A stretch of DNA of 64,000 nt from Bacillus sp. PAMC26568 (GTDB lineage: Bacteria > Bacillota > Bacilli > Bacillales > Bacillaceae). A program made the translations under genes and the position numbers. Positions 25,523 through 34,278 of the stretch are shown here, piece by piece. The stretch lies in the NCBI RefSeq assembly GCF_014235785.1, contig NZ_CP060137.1, forward strand, positions 2,170,001-2,234,000, read 5' to 3'. Within the stretch, counting starts at the first letter, position 1; each line of letters opens with the position of its first letter. The notes under the pieces were generated by a model. That model saw only the letters and a list, made by a program, of their open reading frames with translations, searched no databases and was not told the origin of the DNA.

Positions 25523-25734
25523 GTCCCCTTTTATATAGTATTACTGTTATGTTAAGGTAGTTCGGAAGGAGTGGGTGAAAATACACATATAGATTAAATA
25601 AGGATGCGTTTTTATCAATAATATTATTATGTAAACAGTAGTTGGAAAATATTGATTCTTATATTAAACCAAATTGATTGCGAAATCGCAAAAAAATCCA
25701 TGAAATTAAAGCCTCCAGGAGCTTTCTTATGAAA
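25523..25734. other. AT-rich intergenic stretch without a recognisable gene
   Basis: No frame with start, ribosome site and useful length on either strand, and no hairpin with T-run seen. Confidence 0.4.
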
Positions 25735-25917
25735 TGGAAGAAGAGGTCCTTAAAATTGCAGACTTGTCTTACATCCTCACTATTTTCGTTTAGGAATAGC
25801 TTCGTCATTACTTGCTTATTTGTTGAATATTAAGCTTTTGGTTTTCTTGAAGCAAAGGAATTAGAAGTTGCACCCGAAGTAAATATAACAGTGTTTGAAA
25901 AAGTGGGAACAGATTAA
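25735..25917 (+). pseudogene. Possible decayed GNAT acetyltransferase remnant
   Basis: In broken frames the stretch reads EEEVLKIADLSY, then HPHYFRLGIASSLLAYLL, then LEAKELEVAPEVNITVFEKV and a stop. This follows the GNAT order of beta-4, the R/Q-x-x-G-x-A pyrophosphate loop and the terminal FEKxG strand, with frameshifts between. It is short and degraded, so the call is tentative. A terminator follows, as after a former gene. Confidence 0.35.
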
Positions 25918-25938
25918 TCAAAATCTGTTCTCTTTTTT
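25905..25938 (+). terminator. Intrinsic terminator
   Basis: GAACAGATT / AATCTGTTC, 6-base loop, T-run. Confidence 0.8.
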
Positions 25939-26034
25939 GATTTTTTTAATGAAAATGATTAGGTACGATGTGCTAATTCACTAGAATTTTTCCAGTAAAT
26001 TCATAGGCAGGAATGACTGATTTTTCAGAAGTCA

Positions 26035-26064
26035 TTGACATTGATAATCATTTTCAATTAATAT
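26035..26064 (+). promoter_or_regulatory. Fur-controlled promoter of the siderophore locus
   Basis: TTGACA (26035-26040), 18 bases, TAATAT. The spacer contains TGATAATCATTTTCA (26042-26056), one mismatch from the 7-1-7 Fur box TGATAATNATTATCA. Another partial Fur half-site (TGAAAATGATTA) lies at 25950. Iron should repress the downstream genes. Confidence 0.8.
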
Positions 26065-26150
26065 TCATGTGTACTCACTGACAAGACAGTAAGGAGCTGA
26101 ATCACATAGAAGACGTAATTGGATTCGATGCCATTATTGATGATAAGGAA

Positions 26151-26750
26151 ATGAAACATCATATTTTACTTCGTCCTGTTAAAATGATCGATTTCGAAGT
26201 GTTATACATCTGGATGCAACAGACTCATATCGCACCATTCTGGAAGCTGAACGTAAATAAAGAAGAGTTTCAAGTCTACTTAGAAAGGACATTAAAAGCA
26301 GAACACAAACGTGTTTTTCTATGTTTTATAGATCATATCCCTGCAGGTTATCTGATTGCGTATTCCATCGAGCATGATCCAATAAAAGAGTATTATCAGG
26401 CAGAACCCGGTGATCTTGGCATGCATTTTTTAATTGGACCAAGGGAATTGTTGAACAAAGATGATGGTTTGATGATAGCAAGGTCAATGACAGCATTTTT
26501 GATGAAAAAATACAGCTGCAGCCGAATTATAGGCGAGCCTGATATTAGAAATCGGATAGTCATTCCAATACTAAAGGAAATGGGTGGATATGTTGCTGAT
26601 ACTATCTCCATGCCGCATAAAAAAGCAGCGTTAATTATTGGGGAAAAAGACCGTTTCCAAAAGTATATGTCAAACGTAAATGTGAATTTTGTCAAACTTC
26701 CGAACCAAGAGAAGGATTTATTAGCTGAGGAAGGCAGGAGCGTTATGTGA
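26151..26750 (+). CDS. IucB/RhbD-like siderophore acyltransferase, first copy
   Basis: A 199-residue GNAT of the aerobactin IucB type (LRPVKMIDFEVLYIWM, HIAPFWKLN, then DLGMHFLIGP and RIIGEPDIRNR). It should acylate a hydroxylamine or amine in siderophore assembly. A second IucB-like gene lies at 32414, so the two likely have different acyl donors or acceptors. The start is odd: the strong AAGGAG at 26091-26096 is 9 bases before ATA (26106), which is in frame and opens 15 more residues, whereas ATG 26151 has almost no spacer behind AAGGAA. Either a rare ATA start or a mutated ATG. Confidence 0.75.
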   Translation: MKHHILLRPVKMIDFEVLYIWMQQTHIAPFWKLNVNKEEFQVYLERTLKAEHKRVFLCFIDHIPAGYLIAYSIEHDPIKEYYQAEPGDLGMHFLIGPRELLNKDDGLMIARSMTAFLMKKYSCSRIIGEPDIRNRIVIPILKEMGGYVADTISMPHKKAALIIGEKDRFQKYMSNVNVNFVKLPNQEKDLLAEEGRSVM

Positions 26751-27709
26751 AAACCCATCACCCAATTGATGATGATATGAAACAACTGCTGGAAACGATT
26801 AGAGCACGTATGCTTGAACTCAATCATCCTGCTTTGACCGATTTATCCGCAGTGCAGTCAAGATATTTTTATAAAGAAGCACGAACCTTCTTTCAAGCAT
26901 GTGAAATGAAGGACATCACAGTTTACAACAAAATGATAAAGTCAGCTGATCATACCATTCCTGTGAGAATTTATCAGCCGCAATCAGAAGAAATACTGCC
27001 AGTTCTGTTATTCATGCATGGAGGAGGATGGGTATTTGGTGATATCGACAGTGCAGATTCGATATGCCGTTATTTTGCAAGGCACGCAAATTGTCTCGTC
27101 GTTTCAGTAGGATACCGTCTTGCTCCAGAGCATCATTTTCCTGCAGCACTGATGGATGTTCTTGCAGTTGCAGAGTGGGCTCCTCAAAATGTGATGAAAT
27201 GGAATGGTAATCCAGAACACATTTCGATTGGAGGAGAATCTTCTGGCGCTAACCTCGCAGCCGCAGCGGTTCATTGGCTAAATGAACAGGGAAAACAAGT
27301 TTTTGAGATGCAGCTTTTAATTACGCCTGTTTTAAATCACAATTTTGAAACAGAATCTTATCAATCTGGTTATTCGTTCAACTTAACAAAAGAAAAAATG
27401 GAATGGTTTTGGAATCATTACTTAAGTGAACCGGAACAAGGACTGAATCCTTATGCATCGCCATTGCTTGCTGAAATATTTGAAAATATGCCGAAAGCAT
27501 TGATCGTGACGGTAGAATATGATCCGTTAAGAGATGAAGGAATGCAGTATGCTGAAAAGCTGGCAGTTGCTAACATTCCTGTTTCACATCTGCATTATGG
27601 CAGGCTTGTTCATAGCTTTCCAAATATGATCGGACGAGTAAACCGTGCAGATCTTGCCATGATTGACATAACGAAGCAGCTTCAGGGTATGCTGAGAAAA
27701 AATTTTTAA
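26747..27709 (+). CDS. HSL-family alpha/beta hydrolase in the siderophore locus
   Basis: A 320-residue esterase of the hormone-sensitive-lipase group: HGGGW oxyanion motif near residue 90, GESSGANLAAA nucleophile elbow near 164, Asp in EYDPLRDEG near 261 and His in LVHSFPN near 291. The GTG start overlaps the previous stop (ATGTGA), so the two are co-translated. It could hydrolyse an ester or amide in siderophore processing, but citrate-hydroxamate siderophores have no ester to open, so the role is uncertain. Confidence 0.78.
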   Translation: MKTHHPIDDDMKQLLETIRARMLELNHPALTDLSAVQSRYFYKEARTFFQACEMKDITVYNKMIKSADHTIPVRIYQPQSEEILPVLLFMHGGGWVFGDIDSADSICRYFARHANCLVVSVGYRLAPEHHFPAALMDVLAVAEWAPQNVMKWNGNPEHISIGGESSGANLAAAAVHWLNEQGKQVFEMQLLITPVLNHNFETESYQSGYSFNLTKEKMEWFWNHYLSEPEQGLNPYASPLLAEIFENMPKALIVTVEYDPLRDEGMQYAEKLAVANIPVSHLHYGRLVHSFPNMIGRVNRADLAMIDITKQLQGMLRKNF

Positions 27710-27719
27710 TTTTTTTAAA

Positions 27720-27740
27720 TGATAATGAGAATTATTTTCA
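27720..27740 (+). promoter_or_regulatory. Second Fur box, before the aminotransferase gene
   Basis: TGATAATGAGAATTA overlaps TGAGAATTATTTTCA, two overlapping Fur heptamer pairs in the 48-base gap ahead of the 2,4-diaminobutyrate genes. It implies a separately iron-controlled promoter for the core biosynthetic operon. Confidence 0.75.
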
Positions 27741-27757
27741 AATAGGAAAGGTGATAG

Positions 27758-29113
27758 ATGATGTTAACGAATGAATTTTACTTAAGCAGCCAGCGCGCAC
27801 GAGAATCCAATGCAAGATCCTACCCGCGCAGAATTCCAATTGCAATCAGCGAAGCAGAAGGGATTTACGTGAAGGATGTTGAGAATAAGACATATATAGA
27901 TTGTCTTGCAGGAGCAGGAACACTGGCACTTGGACATAATCACCCTGTCGTGATTGAAGCGATGGAGAATGTGATAAAAGGAAAACGTCCGCTGCATACG
28001 CTTGATCTCACGACGCCAATGAAAGAAGAGTTTGTAGAAGAACTATTTGATGCACTTCCAAAGAAGTTTGCAGAGAATGCAAAAATTCAATTTTGCGGTC
28101 CTTCAGGATCAGATGCGATTGAAGCAGCAATGAAGCTCGTAAAAACGGCGACTGGAAGGGGAGGCATGCTTTCATTCCAAGGTGGATACCATGGCATGAC
28201 GAATGGATCCCTTAGCCTGATGGGAAATCTTGGACCAAAAAGCAAAATTCCTAACCTGATGTCAGATGTTCATTTCCTCCCATACCCATACTCATACCGC
28301 TGTCCGTTTGGAATCGGCGGAGAGGCAGGAGCATCGATCGGATCTACTTTTATCGAACGCACATTGAACGATCCGGAATGCGGAATTGTGAAACCGGCAG
28401 GAATGGTCATGGAAATTGTTCAAGGTGAAGGAGGCGCAATTCCAGCACCAGATGAATGGGTCAGACAAGTCAGAAATATTACAAGTGATCAGCAAATTCC
28501 GCTCATCATCGATGAAGTGCAAACAGGGTTTGGCCGCACTGGAAAAATGTTTGCCTTTGAACATGCAGGCATACAGCCTGATGTTGTTGTTCTTTCAAAA
28601 GCGATCGGAGGCACACTTCCGCTAGCCGTTGTTGTTTATCATAAGGATCTTGATCAATGGGAACCAGGAGCACATTCCGGTACGTTCCGCGGAAATCAGA
28701 TCGCGATTGCGGCTGGCACAGCAACGATGAAATGGATAAAGCAGGAAAAACTTGATGAACAGGCTGCTATCCTTGGTGACTTCCTCATGCTGCGTTTAAA
28801 ACAAATGAAGCAAGAAGTATCATCCATTGGAGATGTTCGGGGGTTAGGCCTGATGGTTGGTGCTGAAATCGTAGATAATACGGCGGATGCAGATGCGATC
28901 GGCAGTTATCCTGCTCATCCAAAGCTTGCGAAGCTTATTCAGCAGGAATGCTTTAAACGTGGCCTGATCCTTGAGCTTGGAGGACGTTTTGGCAGTGTGG
29001 TCCGGTTCTTGCCGCCGTTGATTATTACAAGAGAACAGCTTGATGGAGTTTGTGATATTTTCTTCGAATCCGTTAAAGCAGCAGAACAAGCTTTAAGTCC
29101 GAGTTTAGTTTAG
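27758..29113 (+). CDS. dat: Diaminobutyrate--2-oxoglutarate aminotransferase
   Basis: Class III PLP aminotransferase (451 residues) converting aspartate semialdehyde to L-2,4-diaminobutyrate, first step of the siderophore arm (RhbA type). Motifs: GAGTLALGHNHP near 50, GPSGSDAIEAA near 114, PLIIDEVQTGFGRTG near 248, and the PLP lysine in VLSKAIGG near 279. Two adjacent ATGs (27758/27761) follow AAAGGTG. It begins a tight run with the decarboxylase 3 bases downstream. Confidence 0.92.
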   Translation: MMLTNEFYLSSQRARESNARSYPRRIPIAISEAEGIYVKDVENKTYIDCLAGAGTLALGHNHPVVIEAMENVIKGKRPLHTLDLTTPMKEEFVEELFDALPKKFAENAKIQFCGPSGSDAIEAAMKLVKTATGRGGMLSFQGGYHGMTNGSLSLMGNLGPKSKIPNLMSDVHFLPYPYSYRCPFGIGGEAGASIGSTFIERTLNDPECGIVKPAGMVMEIVQGEGGAIPAPDEWVRQVRNITSDQQIPLIIDEVQTGFGRTGKMFAFEHAGIQPDVVVLSKAIGGTLPLAVVVYHKDLDQWEPGAHSGTFRGNQIAIAAGTATMKWIKQEKLDEQAAILGDFLMLRLKQMKQEVSSIGDVRGLGLMVGAEIVDNTADADAIGSYPAHPKLAKLIQQECFKRGLILELGGRFGSVVRFLPPLIITREQLDGVCDIFFESVKAAEQALSPSLV

Positions 29114-29116
29114 GAT

Positions 29117-30637
29117 GTGAACCTATTGACAGCCATTCAAGAGAAAACTGACTTTAAACATTTATTTTTAACAAATTCAAGCATTGAAAATTATGAATCA
29201 CAAATGAATCACGCGATGAATTCTGTTACAGCAATAATGACATCCAGATTTCCATACAGCGGGCACAGTCCTTTAGATGTAAAAGTTGGGATTGAACGAG
29301 CTTTTCCTGAATTTCAGCCTATGATTAAGCAAAATCATCAAGCTGTTTTTGAAAAGCTCGCGCATTCCATCGCTGCAAATACAATTCATGTAAGCCATCC
29401 GGCATGTGCAGCACATCTTCATTGTCCCCCGATGATTTCAGGGCTTGCGGCTGAGGTGATTATTTCCGGGTTAAATCAGTCGATGGATTCCTGGGATCAA
29501 AGCGGTGCGGCAACAATGGTCGAACAGTATGTGATGAATGGGCTATGCAAGATGTTTCAGCTTCCAAAAGGAGACGGCGTGATGACGAGCGGCGGAACGC
29601 AATCCAATTTAATGGGATTGCTTCTTGCCAGAGAGAAGGCTGCAGCAAAGCTATGGGGCTGGAATATTAAAAAGCAGGGCCTGCCGAGAGAACACTATCG
29701 TCTAAAAATCCTCTGCTCAGAAGTCGCGCATTTTTCAGTACAGCAGGCAGCATCCATTTTAGGTTTGGGAGAAGATGCTGTTGTATTAGTAAAGGCAGAT
29801 AAAAAGTACCGAATGTGTATGGAAGACCTGGCTTCCTGCATTGGATTGCTGAAACAGCAGGGTGACTTGCCATTTGCGCTGATCGGAACTGCAGGAACAA
29901 CGGACTTCGGGAGCATTGATCCGCTTGATGAAATGAGCAAATTGGCTAAAGCTCACGATCTCTGGTTTCATGCGGATGCTGCTTACGGAGGAGGTCTTGT
30001 TTTAAGTGATACAAAGAAGCAGAGATTAGCAGGTATTGAGCAAGCCGATTCGATTACAGTAGATTTTCATAAAATGTTTTATCAGCCTATCAGCTGCGGA
30101 GCATTTCTAGTGAAGGATCGTGACTCATTCTCTTTTATCAAACATCATGCGGATTACTTAAATCCGATTGAAGACGAGGATGATGACATCCCGAATTTAG
30201 TATCAAAATCGATTCAAACGACACGGCGTTTTGATGCATTAAAGCCATTTTTGTCATTTCAATTAGTAGGACAGAATGAGTGGGCGGAAATGATTGATCA
30301 CACGATGGAGGTGACACAGAAAACGTATGAGGTGCTGAGAAAGGATCCTGAGTTTGCTGTCTATCATCAGCCTGAGCTTAGCACGGTCGTTTTCAGATAC
30401 ATCGGAACCGGCATGCTTTCAAAAGAAAAACTGAATCAATTAAACTATCATATTCGCGAAATTCTCTTAAAAAACGGAGAAGTTGTCATGGCAAGGACAA
30501 AGGTGGGGGGCGAAGCATGCCTTAAATTCACCTTTTTGAATCCATTAACAACAATAACGGATGTTCAAACGATTATCAGTAAAATGAAAGAAATTGGAGA
30601 CTATGAATCAAGGAGGCTGCAGGATGAACAGAATTGA
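29117..30637 (+). CDS. ddc: L-2,4-diaminobutyrate decarboxylase
   Basis: PLP group II decarboxylase (506 residues) making 1,3-diaminopropane, the RhbB step. Motifs: SGGTQSNLMGLLLAREKA near 156, HFSVQQAASILGLG near 197, HADAAYGGGLVLS near 285, and the PLP lysine in DFHKMFYQP near 318. Start GTG 29117 lies right after the aminotransferase stop. It overlaps the next gene by 14 bases. Confidence 0.92.
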   Translation: MNLLTAIQEKTDFKHLFLTNSSIENYESQMNHAMNSVTAIMTSRFPYSGHSPLDVKVGIERAFPEFQPMIKQNHQAVFEKLAHSIAANTIHVSHPACAAHLHCPPMISGLAAEVIISGLNQSMDSWDQSGAATMVEQYVMNGLCKMFQLPKGDGVMTSGGTQSNLMGLLLAREKAAAKLWGWNIKKQGLPREHYRLKILCSEVAHFSVQQAASILGLGEDAVVLVKADKKYRMCMEDLASCIGLLKQQGDLPFALIGTAGTTDFGSIDPLDEMSKLAKAHDLWFHADAAYGGGLVLSDTKKQRLAGIEQADSITVDFHKMFYQPISCGAFLVKDRDSFSFIKHHADYLNPIEDEDDDIPNLVSKSIQTTRRFDALKPFLSFQLVGQNEWAEMIDHTMEVTQKTYEVLRKDPEFAVYHQPELSTVVFRYIGTGMLSKEKLNQLNYHIREILLKNGEVVMARTKVGGEACLKFTFLNPLTTITDVQTIISKMKEIGDYESRRLQDEQN

Positions 30638-32417
30638 AGCAATCGCACTTGCTGAAAAGGCTACCTTGCAAAGCTATTTAAATTGCTATTTGCGAGAGAC
30701 AAACAGCGGGAACATTATATCAAGTGAAATAATACCTGAAGAAATAAGCGAGAAGCATGATGGAAAGTGGATTCATATTTCTTTAACCAATCAAAAGTCG
30801 AACCTATTTATTCCTGTATTATACGTTTCAGAAACAGAACGTCATTTGTTTGATTACCCGGTGTATTGCGAGACAGCGGCAATCGACTACATAACATGTA
30901 TAGAAAAAACACTGAAAGAATTGAATGCTGATCAATCTGCATCATGCGGAAAAAATGAAGAGCTGCTTTTGCGGGTCAAGCAAAGCTGTGAATCAATGGC
31001 TCACTTTATTCAAGAGCGTGCGAAGGACGAGCTTTACCAGACTGCATTTGATTTTATTGAAGCAGAACAATCCCTGCTATTTGGCCATTTGCTTCATCCC
31101 ACACCAAAAAGCAGACAGGGAATGACAGAAACGGATATGAAAGCATTTTCTCCGGAATTAAAAGGGGCTTTTCCTCTTCATTATTTTAGAGCTCACGTTT
31201 CAGCTATTCTGGAAAAATCAACATTATCTCATTCAACAATTGATCTCATTAAACAGATGGTCAAAGACGATCATGAAATCAGTCAGGATTTTAAAAAGAA
31301 ATACGCTGGTCAAGATGAATATGCATTGATCCCGATCCACCCATGGCAAGCAGTGTATTTGCTTAAAGATCCGAATGTTCAAGCATTGGTGCAGGAAGGT
31401 AAACTTGAAAATCTGGGGCAGCATGGACGAGCTTTTTATGCGACATCATCCTTGCGAACCGTCTATCATCCAGACGTAAACTTCATGCTGAAGTTTTCAC
31501 TCAACATTAAAATAACAAATTCAGTAAGGGCAAACCTTTTAAAAGAGCTTGAACGCGGAGTCGAAGTGAAAGAGCTGATGAGTACTGAACTTGGCCAAGA
31601 GTTATCAGACCGCTTTCCTGAATTTGAAATCATACAGGATCCGGCCTTTATCACATTAAAACTGAACGATCAGCAAGAGTCAGGATTTGAAGTGATTCTT
31701 AGAGAAAATCCTTTTTACAAGAAGAATGCTAAGCATGCTACGGCCATCGTGTCTTTATGCCAGGACGGCATTCAGCCTAAAACTTCAAGACTAGTAAGCA
31801 TCATTCGAAACTTGGCGAAAACGGAAAACCGAACAACTGAAGAAACTAGCACGGATTGGCTGCAGAGGTATCTTGCAATCTCGTTAAGACCGATTCTCTG
31901 GCTCTATTTTGAAAAGGGAATTGCTCTCGAAGCTCATCAGCAAAATAGTGTTGTACATTTAGAAAACGGATATCCATCCAGATTTTATTACAGAGACAAT
32001 CAAGGGTTTTACTTTTGTGAATCAAAAGAGCATGAATTAAAATCATACCTGTCTGGAATTGGTTCGAAAAGTGAGACGGTTTGTTCAGATGCTGTGGCAG
32101 ATGAACGTTTGCGCTACTATTTCTTTTTCAACCATTTATTTGGACTTGTGAATGCTTTTGGCGCAGGAGGATTAGCGGATGAAACGGTTTTACTGAAGCT
32201 CATTCGGGAAGAATTGGAGAATCAGTCCATTTCAGCTGAACATCCCTCTAAATTGTTGAGTACACTGCTTGAAGATGAACAACTTCCTTGCAAAGCGAAT
32301 CTATTAACGAGATTTCATGATTTAGATGAACTTGTAGGACCGCTTGAAACACAGTCTGTTTATGTTCATGTCCGTAATCCTTTATTTATGAAGAAGGAGG
32401 CATTTGCCGCAAAATGA
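30624..32417 (+). CDS. IucA/IucC-family siderophore synthetase (RhbC-like)
   Basis: NIS (NRPS-independent) synthetase of 597 residues that activates a citrate carboxyl with ATP and amidates it with the hydroxamate arm. Visible blocks: HPTPKSRQG near 155, IPIHPWQ near 237, SSLRTVYH near 274, KFSLNIKITNSVR near 290-305, and the AHQQNSVVHLENGYPSRFYYRDNQG metal/ATP region near 435. Only short parts are quoted. ATG 30624 follows AAGGAGG; the gene is nested between ddc and the acetyltransferase with overlaps at both ends. Confidence 0.92.
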   Translation: MNRIEAIALAEKATLQSYLNCYLRETNSGNIISSEIIPEEISEKHDGKWIHISLTNQKSNLFIPVLYVSETERHLFDYPVYCETAAIDYITCIEKTLKELNADQSASCGKNEELLLRVKQSCESMAHFIQERAKDELYQTAFDFIEAEQSLLFGHLLHPTPKSRQGMTETDMKAFSPELKGAFPLHYFRAHVSAILEKSTLSHSTIDLIKQMVKDDHEISQDFKKKYAGQDEYALIPIHPWQAVYLLKDPNVQALVQEGKLENLGQHGRAFYATSSLRTVYHPDVNFMLKFSLNIKITNSVRANLLKELERGVEVKELMSTELGQELSDRFPEFEIIQDPAFITLKLNDQQESGFEVILRENPFYKKNAKHATAIVSLCQDGIQPKTSRLVSIIRNLAKTENRTTEETSTDWLQRYLAISLRPILWLYFEKGIALEAHQQNSVVHLENGYPSRFYYRDNQGFYFCESKEHELKSYLSGIGSKSETVCSDAVADERLRYYFFFNHLFGLVNAFGAGGLADETVLLKLIREELENQSISAEHPSKLLSTLLEDEQLPCKANLLTRFHDLDELVGPLETQSVYVHVRNPLFMKKEAFAAK

Positions 32418-32965
32418 ATCAACTAGAGATAGGGTTAACCATTTCTTTTCGAAAAGCAGAATTTGAAAAGGACGCTGCGATGCTGCATAAATGGCACCAT
32501 GAACCACATGTCATCCCTTATTGGAATCAAAATTTTCCATTTAGTCAATTTACGAAGCATTTGAAAAAGCTATTAGCTGATGATCATCAAACACTATGGA
32601 TCGGGATGATTGACGGAAATCCGATGAGCTACTGGGAATCATATTGGGCGAAAGAAGACGTGATAGGGAAGCATTATGAAACGAAACAATATGATCAGGG
32701 TGTTCATTTGCTCTTCGGTGAACCTGCTTATCTTGGAAAAGGCCTTTCACTTCCAATGCTTCGTGAAATGGTAAAGCAGATGTTTACAGACAAGCGGACT
32801 GAACGGATTGTTGCTGAACCGGATAGCCGCAATGAGAAAATGATTCATATTTTTCAAAAATGCGGATTCAACCCGCAATATGAAATAAAGCTGCCAGATA
32901 AAAAAGCACTTTTTATGATTTGTACAAGGGAAGAATTCGAAAGGAGGCTAAATGATGGTATATGA
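32414..32965 (+). CDS. Siderophore N-acetyltransferase (RhbD/IucB-like), second copy
   Basis: A 183-residue IucB-type GNAT with FRKAEFEKDAAMLHKWHHEPHVIPYW and the HLLFGEPAYLGKGLSLPML and RIVAEPDSRNEKM blocks. It is expected to acetylate the N-hydroxydiaminopropane. It starts with ATGA overlap on the synthetase and overlaps the monooxygenase by 14 bases, so this copy, unlike the one at 26151, is embedded in the core operon and most likely does the acetyl step. Confidence 0.88.
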   Translation: MNQLEIGLTISFRKAEFEKDAAMLHKWHHEPHVIPYWNQNFPFSQFTKHLKKLLADDHQTLWIGMIDGNPMSYWESYWAKEDVIGKHYETKQYDQGVHLLFGEPAYLGKGLSLPMLREMVKQMFTDKRTERIVAEPDSRNEKMIHIFQKCGFNPQYEIKLPDKKALFMICTREEFERRLNDGI

Positions 32966-34265
32966 CGTAATCGGCATTGGACTAGGGCCATTCAACTTAG
33001 GCATGGCAGCCTTGCTGGATGATGCAGAGGATATAAATGCCCTGTTTTTTGATCAAAAGCCCCAGTTTAATTGGCATGAAGGCCTATTAATAGAGGGGAC
33101 AACCTTACAAGTTCCGTTTCTGGCAGACACGGTATCTATGGTAAAGCCGACAAGCAATTACAGCTTCCTAAACTACCTGCACCATCAAAAAAGGCTCTAT
33201 CATTTCTACTTCCTCGAATCATTTCACATCCCTCGGAGAGAGTATAATCACTATCTTCAGTGGATTGCAGCTGAATTGGAAAGCTGCAGGTTCGGAAAAC
33301 GTGTGACAGATGTTGCCTATGAAAATGAAGTTTATAACGTGTTCGTTGAAGATGTTCTGACAGGAGAGACGGAAAAATATGCTTCCAGACATGTCGTTTT
33401 AGGTATGGGCAGTGCTCCATATCTTCCTCAATGGACAGCAAAAGGAAACGTTGAAAGCATTTTTCACTCTGCTGAATTTTTGCATAGGAAAGAAGAGGGC
33501 TTAAAAGCAGACTCGATTACCATTATCGGATCAGGTCAAAGTGCAGCTGAAATTTTCCTTGAGCTCCTTCAGGAACAAAAAGAACAAGGCTATCAATTAA
33601 ATTGGCTGACCAGGTCTCAGGGTTTCTTTCCGATGGAATATTCAAAACTCGGTCTTGAACATTTTTCGCCTGACTATACGGAATATTTCTACGGCCTGCC
33701 TCAGGAATTAAAGGATACAATTGTGCCAAATCAGGATTCTCTTTATAAGGGAATCAGTGCCGATACAATTGCGTCTATCTATGACCTTTTATATGAAAGA
33801 ACAATTGCAGGAAAAAAACCAGATGTGCATTTGCTGGCAAAAACGGCGGTTTCTGATATTACATTAGATGGAACGGATTTACTCGTGCAATGCCATCAAT
33901 GGGAGCAGGGTGAGTCATTTGATCTTCACTCAGATCTCGTCATTGCAGCTACTGGCTATCAAACAGTGTGGCCGAGAGCTTTTTCAAATCTATCAAACTT
34001 AATGAAGTGGGACAGCAAAAACCGTCCAGTTATTTCAAAAGATTATGAAGTAGAGCTTCTCGAAAAGAGTATAAACAAAATCTTTATCCAAAATGGTGAA
34101 ATGCATACTCATGGAGTAGGGGCTCCAGATCTCGGTTTAGGTGCTTACCGTAATGCAAAGATTATTAATCAGATCGCGGGGAGAGAAGTGTACGAACTCC
34201 CTGAAAAAAATGTCTTTCAGCATTTTGGAGCAGGACATATCGTTCGCAGTAAACTAACTGTATAG
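32952..34265 (+). CDS. N-hydroxylating diamine monooxygenase (RhbE/IucD-like)
   Basis: FAD- and NADPH-dependent N-monooxygenase of the lysine/ornithine family (437 residues) that hydroxylates 1,3-diaminopropane. FAD motif GIGLGPFNLG at residue 6; NADPH motif GSGQSAAE near 195; C-terminal ATGYQ near 330 and the HTHGVGAPDLGLGAYRNA block. AAGGAGG precedes a double ATG (32952/32955). Overlaps the acetyltransferase end. Confidence 0.93.
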   Translation: MMVYDVIGIGLGPFNLGMAALLDDAEDINALFFDQKPQFNWHEGLLIEGTTLQVPFLADTVSMVKPTSNYSFLNYLHHQKRLYHFYFLESFHIPRREYNHYLQWIAAELESCRFGKRVTDVAYENEVYNVFVEDVLTGETEKYASRHVVLGMGSAPYLPQWTAKGNVESIFHSAEFLHRKEEGLKADSITIIGSGQSAAEIFLELLQEQKEQGYQLNWLTRSQGFFPMEYSKLGLEHFSPDYTEYFYGLPQELKDTIVPNQDSLYKGISADTIASIYDLLYERTIAGKKPDVHLLAKTAVSDITLDGTDLLVQCHQWEQGESFDLHSDLVIAATGYQTVWPRAFSNLSNLMKWDSKNRPVISKDYEVELLEKSINKIFIQNGEMHTHGVGAPDLGLGAYRNAKIINQIAGREVYELPEKNVFQHFGAGHIVRSKLTV

Positions 34266-34278
34266 GAGAGTGAGAGAT

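Noticed and set aside
29460..29971. Overlapping minus-strand frames in the decarboxylase gene
   Set aside because: No ribosome sites; the plus gene has all PLP motifs.
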